This document shows, in pieces, positions 58,848 to 64,000 of a stretch of 64,000 bases of DNA. How positions within the stretch are numbered: position 1 is the stretch's first letter; the number at the start of each line of letters is the position of its first letter. Under the pieces are notes generated by a model. That model was not told the origin of the DNA and did not search any database. It saw only the letters and a program-made list of their open reading frames with translations. Source of the DNA: Aselliscus stoliczkanus (Eukaryota > Chordata > Mammalia > Chiroptera > Hipposideridae); contig CM066732.1 in the NCBI GenBank assembly GCA_033961575.1, forward strand, positions 73,694,687 through 73,758,686, written 5' to 3'. The position numbers and the translations under genes were made by a program.

Positions 58848-60710
58848 ATAATCTTCTGTAGTAATTTGCTTCAGTGTTTCATCAATGTAATCATTGTTTC
58901 ATCATTACTGTTATTACACTTAAATTCATTCCTTCATATGGACTTACAGAATAAAATTTCAATTTCTTCTTCATAAGTCTATGAGGTCTTTCTTTCTTCA
59001 GAGTTAGGCAACAGGAGATTTTTTTATGACTATCAATCCCTTTATTGATTTGCTCTTCTTTGGGTACATTGTATTATTTGGACATAGGAATTTGATACTT
59101 CAAACCAAATATATTTACCAATTTTTGCTATTACTATCTAATGCTACCACTTCCATGTAAACGTATCCTGTGACCACTGAAAATGATGTTACGGAAGATG
59201 ACTACTACATAGTCCTCAAATGGCAACTACGGCTATTGCTAGAGACAGTTTATTCGCCTGGGCAAGTGGGTGGGTTAGTGAAGATTTATTTTTTGGAATC
59301 TTAATACTTAATATACGTGCCTAGACTGGCTGCATTATATATGCTGTATCTCTCTAGTGACTTTCATGCTATTTCCAATGGACCGTTTTCATGATCTAAC
59401 AAACTCTCTTTACTTCTGGAAGTATCAGTATTGCCAACTATCTTAATACTAGCATTATTAAATTCCAATTCCATAGTTTAGAAAATTAACAGTATCATAT
59501 AATTTCCTATCTTAGGAAAGAAAGTTTTAGGATCCCCTTTGAGTTCAATTCTCCAGACAATTACACATTAATGTATAATATACTCAGTTGAACTGATGCT
59601 ATCCAAGAAATCATGACTCAAGAGCCAAAAAATAACTGTTATTCACAACTGGTATACACCACGGAGGAGGTGGCTAGAGTCAAACAGGGATTCTTTGAGG
59701 CTGGGAAATTCTGTTCCGTCTGGCTTTGTAAATAGTTTGTGACAACTGGTATCTGTGTAAATGGATTTGATGGTCCCCAGGGGGGTCAATACTGTTTACA
59801 GAGCTGTTTCTTCAGAGTGGTTAAGCTAGCATTGTCTCTAGGGATCCTAAGGGGGTTACTCAGAATAGCAACATCCCAGCTACCTGAGAGCTCACCGTCA
59901 GAAAAGAGAAAGGCGAATGGAAGTATTATAGGCAAGTATATTCAAATAATTGGATCTCTTGTTCCTTCTGATGCAGGTGCTACTCAGGGAAATTTATATC
60001 TACAATGAACCTAAAGGAGGAAATTTGGTAATATGCTCTCTGACACTTGCTAACACAACCAGTCACCACTTCCTTAAACTCTATCTTTTTTTTTGTTTTT
60101 TGAAAGGTTATTATTTATACTGTAGCATCTGATTTCATAAATATAAAGAATAAAAATCTCATGTTTATTGCTTCTTTCTTTTGTATATTGTGTATCACAT
60201 TATATAAGACTATCAAAATGATATAACATACTTTTTGCTATTAAATAAGTGTGTAAATTTGATGTGATGATAGAATGGCTACAGTAGTCCTACATTTTAA
60301 ATAAAAGATGTTTATCTTTTCTCAATGGTTAAGGATTTTTCTAAATAAATGTTGGTTTCAACATAATCAGAACAACATTAGTTAGTGGTTCCTAATAACT
60401 GCTACCAATTCCTCAAGAAAGGTAAATGTAGGTAATCTATCTGTCTGTATGTGTGTACAAATACTACTTATTTCTTTTACTAAATGTTTCTGTTTCCTTT
60501 TTTTGTGGGAAGAAGGGTTAGTTTTACACACTTGCATATGTGGGATTTTCCACCAAAAAAACATAAACAAAAAAGATACCAAAAACATCTACCATATTAC
60601 AGCGGTCCCACCTAATATACGTGTGTAAAAGAGGAAAGTATAGACCTTCCAACTAGAACACTCTTGTATTTAGATCTTCCAAGCAGAACGGCTCCGAAGA
60701 CAGACCTGAA
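58848..60710. other. upstream intron or 5' region, unassigned
   Basis: No gene or repeat identified. Short frames around 59739-60132 have no recognisable product. Confidence 0.5.
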
Positions 60711-60714
60711 GCTT

Positions 60715-60898
60715 TTTAACTCTGGCTCTACCAGACTTTTAACAAATTACTTAACCTCTCATCAACTTCCCTATCAATAAAAAAATACACAATAGCATCT
60801 ACCTCAAAAGGTTGTTATGAGGATTAAATTATTTAAGTTATATAACAGTCTCTTAGAAAAGTGTCAGCACACAATACATAATAAATATTAGCTATTAA
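60715..60898 (+). mobile_element. MIR SINE
   Basis: ACTCTGGCTCTACCAGACTT, CAAATTACTTAACCTCTCAT, GTTGTTATGAGGATTAAATT and CAATACATAATAAATATTAG follow MIR. Confidence 0.85.
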
Positions 60899-63719
60899 TA
60901 TCTGAGAAAATCTGTTTTGCTAAAAGCAAAGTATTTTCTTGTTAAAATAGAGTAAGAATAAATAAGATATAGTAAGAAAAAAATCTCTTATTAAAAAACC
61001 AGAAGACATGGACATGAAAAATAAAATGTTACCTTATTCAGTGGAAAACATATAATAACGAGAAAATACTTAAGAAGGTCAAAACTTGTAACAAGTACAT
61101 AATGGTTTAAATAAAATTTGTATTAGATGATCAAACTAGTAAATTACAGAAATAATAGGACTTCAAAATCTAAAATCCTGACATTAGGAAAAGACTCATT
61201 AGCTACCATGTTGGAAAGCACAGATACAGTCTCATGTAGTTCTAATAAGTTGTAATATAATATTGAGGGGAAGTCAAGAACATATGGGGAAGAGAAGCTG
61301 GATGTAGCTATAAGATACTGAGGTAAGGTTTTATAAAGGTTTAAAGGCTAGAAAATCATGAAACCTGTCAATGTTACATAATTTAGTTATTTGGGTGTGA
61401 GGGTTGGACATTCAAAATAAACTACATCCTTTACATTCCTATACATGGTTGTATATCTGATACACATGTCAAAATAAATGGTGAGGTTATTTCATCTTCG
61501 ATTAAGACAATTCAGTGAATTAGTATATCATGGTTCAAGTTTTCTACTGGTTAGTCACAGAAATTACCTGAATTTTGCTACTTGTTTTATTATAAAAAAG
61601 CTATTTAAAGTGGTAGCACTATACCAAATTTTAAAATGTTTTTGTTTGTTTTATCAAGTCTGAAATAATCATGAACACGCCAATAATCGTTCTACTGTAG
61701 AAAAGGTCAGATTTCTGTATAAGAACTAAGGTTCTATCATGATGTTTCAGCTTCTAAATTTTAACATTCTTCACTATATGAAGGCCATAAACAAGTACAA
61801 TGGTGTAATCTCCTAAAGCTTAGACTATCTAATTAACTTATGAACATATCACACAAATTAAAGCTTTGTAAAACTTATATCACCCCATTTAAACCATTAT
61901 AAATATTACTTAGGCTGAAATGATTGCAAAAATTACAATTTGATTAACTAACATAATGGTAATGTTTACTCTTTGTTGTCCCCCAGTAATATGAAATATT
62001 TGGCTACTTACTATATATTCCTAACATTTTTTATCCTTTCTTAATTTTTCTTATTACAAGAATAATTTATATAAATCAGTTAAAAATATGAACTCGGTAA
62101 ATATTACATTTACAACTTCCAGTAATAGGTTTCATAATGATATATTTTTAAGTCTGAACACATACCAATTGTCCACGAATTCAACAATTCCATAAATCAT
62201 TTATAGAAGGCAACTTTTCCAATAACAAGTGTGAAGAGAAAGAAACAGGTTTTCTTTATATGTGCCTTTCCTTTTTCTTAAGAGCATTTTTAGATTTGGA
62301 AAACAAAAATAGAAGAATCGTCAGTCAGATACTAAGTGGAAATCACTGAAACACAATGTTCGTTCTAATGGATGGATGATTGTGTTTGGTCTTTTGAAAC
62401 TTTGAAGTATAGGTAAGTCTTGATCACACAAATTAATAAATCCTAAAGCTGGAGTTAACAATAACCATTACACCCAAATTCTGCAGCTTAGCCCAGCCAA
62501 TTTTTCAAAAGGTCAGGTTGTGAACTGGAGAAGATCAGGGAGGTCCACCGCATAGCTTTGTTGCCAGGCATCTCTCGTCTGGATTGTTGCAGGCATTTAT
62601 TAGTATTCGTCAGCCGACTCAACAGAGCAAACAAGAAATTCAAGCACGAATAATAAAATGAAATGCTGCTATATAACCCTTTGTCATTCAGCAAATATGG
62701 GACTTTTTAGCTACATTGTTCCTAAACCTGGGTTACTACTTTAATTTTTCTCCACAGTGCTGACTGAATGAGTATGCATGTGTGTTAAATGCAGAGCTCC
62801 CCTAACAACTGCAGGACTGCCATTTAATCTGTTGGTAGATGGACCATTTCCTGTGGGAACCCTAGCTATGATTTCCAGATCCACCAAATAAATCTCAGAT
62901 TAAGATTCCAAATGAAACCTGCCTTTGTCAGATAAAAAATGTCAAGATGGATATAAACTGTAAAATTATAAATTATCGAGGTGTTGCATGACAAACCAAT
63001 GTTCAATTTTTTTCTGTTGTTGACATGTGCCCAGATATCAAAACTATATGAGACATTCATCAAATGTCACACTTTCACAATATTGGAGGCATCATTAAAA
63101 CTGTTTGACTAAGGACCTCAAAGTGTTTAAGCAGTAGCTCAAAAGTATATTTGTGCAAAGTAGAAGAATAAATTTACATATCAGCAGCAGCTCATAAGGA
63201 ATGGGTAAATATTCTGTTTATCTCTCATTGTAATTCAGGCTACTTTAAATACAAGGTTTTCGGAAATCATTACACTCTATATGGCATCATTAAATAACTT
63301 TCTATGCAAATGCTGTGTTTTACTCTAATTCACCATTTGCTTCTCCTGGAAAAAAACAAATGCATAAAAGAAAAGGTAGAGACGCCCATTTCATTAATCA
63401 ACTGTAACTACTACACTAATGTCATGTTAGTTATACTATAACATCATCACCTCCTTGCTAGAGTTAATATTTTTAACTTTTAAAAAGGCAAAGAAAAACA
63501 TTTTTAAAAAAAAATAATGCATTCATTTCAAATGACTTGGCAGAGGGGCAGAGACTTTAAAAAAAGAAAAGGTAATAAAGGGCCACTATAGAACATCTTG
63601 GAGAGCAAATGGCCTATTAAACATGCAGAGGGTCTCTGATGCTGGTCGCTACTGATCTCTCAGGAGATCGAGGACTGCTTTTTTAATCAAAATTTTTGTT
63701 TTGTCTTTGCTCTTCTTAC
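60899..63719. other. upstream intron or 5' region, repeat-poor
   Basis: AT-rich; no repeat or gene identified. Confidence 0.5.
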
Positions 63720-63810
63720 CTGGACTAATGCAGCCTTGTCCTGGTCTTAAACTCTGTACTGGTCTTAAACTCTGTACTGATTGATTATAAAATATAGGCA
63801 ATCAAGGTTT
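63720..63810 (-). other. candidate noncoding upstream exon (91 bp)
   Basis: On the minus strand a strong acceptor (TGTTTCCTTTCAG) is followed by 91 bases and a strong donor (CCAG|GTAAGAAG). The segment has no ATG and has stops in its frames, so if transcribed it would be 5' untranslated. It contains an 18-bp unit repeated twice (63741-63758 and 63759-63776). Position and strand fit a 5' untranslated exon of MIPOL1, but there is no homology evidence. Chance pairing of splice-like sites is common in introns. Confidence 0.3.
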
Positions 63811-64000
63811 CTGAAAGGAAACAATCAGATTTGCTGAACTGCAATCATTACTTTTTTTAACTTTCTACTCTTAAAAGCAATTGAGTAAAAGGCTCACTGA
63901 CTCCAAATTTTGCACCATTTGGTTTTTGGATAAAGATTCGAAACACATCTAATCTACTTAAAATAGGAATTCATTAGAATTGCAAATTCTTTCCATTAAC
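63811..64000. other. unassigned right edge
   Basis: Contains the pyrimidine tract used by the candidate exon acceptor just above 63810; otherwise nothing recognised. Confidence 0.4.

Noticed and set aside
59465..59490. ATG context on the minus strand as the MIPOL1 start exon
   Set aside because: The codons after ATG do not match the expected N-terminus and there is no suitable donor, so no start exon is claimed.
59739..60132. Two overlapping plus-strand frames of 89 and 60 residues
   Set aside because: No homology recognised, no splice or start context, and the same length is expected by chance.

Overview
This window is mammalian nuclear DNA. It is AT-rich, has no long open reading frames, and consists mostly of intron and interspersed repeats. 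The only protein-coding gene I can support is MIPOL1 (mirror-image polydactyly 1), read on the minus strand. Six consecutive coding exons are identified by splice signals and by agreement with the human protein as I remember it: 54041-54260, 51884-52019, 50189-50294, 34604-34733, 23701-23734 (34 bp) and 23271-23441. Their reading phases join without a stop across 797 coding bases, about residues 8 to 272 of a protein that is about 442 residues in human. The exon with the start codon and the exons for the C-terminal part were not found. The gene therefore runs off the window on both sides, or those exons escaped reading by eye.

The repeats suggest a bat, though I could not check this against a repeat library. 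There are about fifteen tRNA-derived SINEs beginning GGGCCGGCCGAGTGG, in a short form of about 110 bp and a long form of about 440 bp whose tail ends in CCCCAATAAAATCTT. There are also dimeric SINEs resembling bat VES-type elements, and three distinct mariner-type elements. Older mammalian repeats (L1, L2, MIR, MER1, MER2, MER5, an ERV-L-like internal fragment and an LTR-like element) fill much of the rest.

Layout, left to right. 1-5.1 kb is mostly unassigned, with a small palindromic element and an ERV-L-like fragment. 5.4-9.2 kb holds L1 and SINEs. 9.87-13.6 kb is an L1 with an intact 5' end and an internal ORF2 deletion. 13.8-16.9 kb is an L2 region interrupted by MER2 and a mariner fragment. 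18.5-21.4 kb holds LTR-like and L1 3' ends. The 23.3-34.7 kb stretch carries the three downstream MIPOL1 exons. 36.99-38.73 kb is a full-length decayed mariner with a SINE inside it. 39.6-45.1 kb is notably poor in repeats. 48.03-48.95 kb is a palindromic mariner foldback. 50.2-54.3 kb carries the three upstream MIPOL1 exons. 54.3-64 kb is intron or 5' region with a candidate noncoding exon near the right end.

I found no operon-like or defence-like system. The most interesting observation is a SINE inserted 11 bases inside a MIPOL1 intron. Its 17-bp target-site duplication has copied the splice donor, so two identical donors now flank the SINE. Other points worth checking are the foldback mariner, the candidate 5' exon, a 20-bp perfect inverted-repeat element, and a CCTAA pentamer run inside a SINE.
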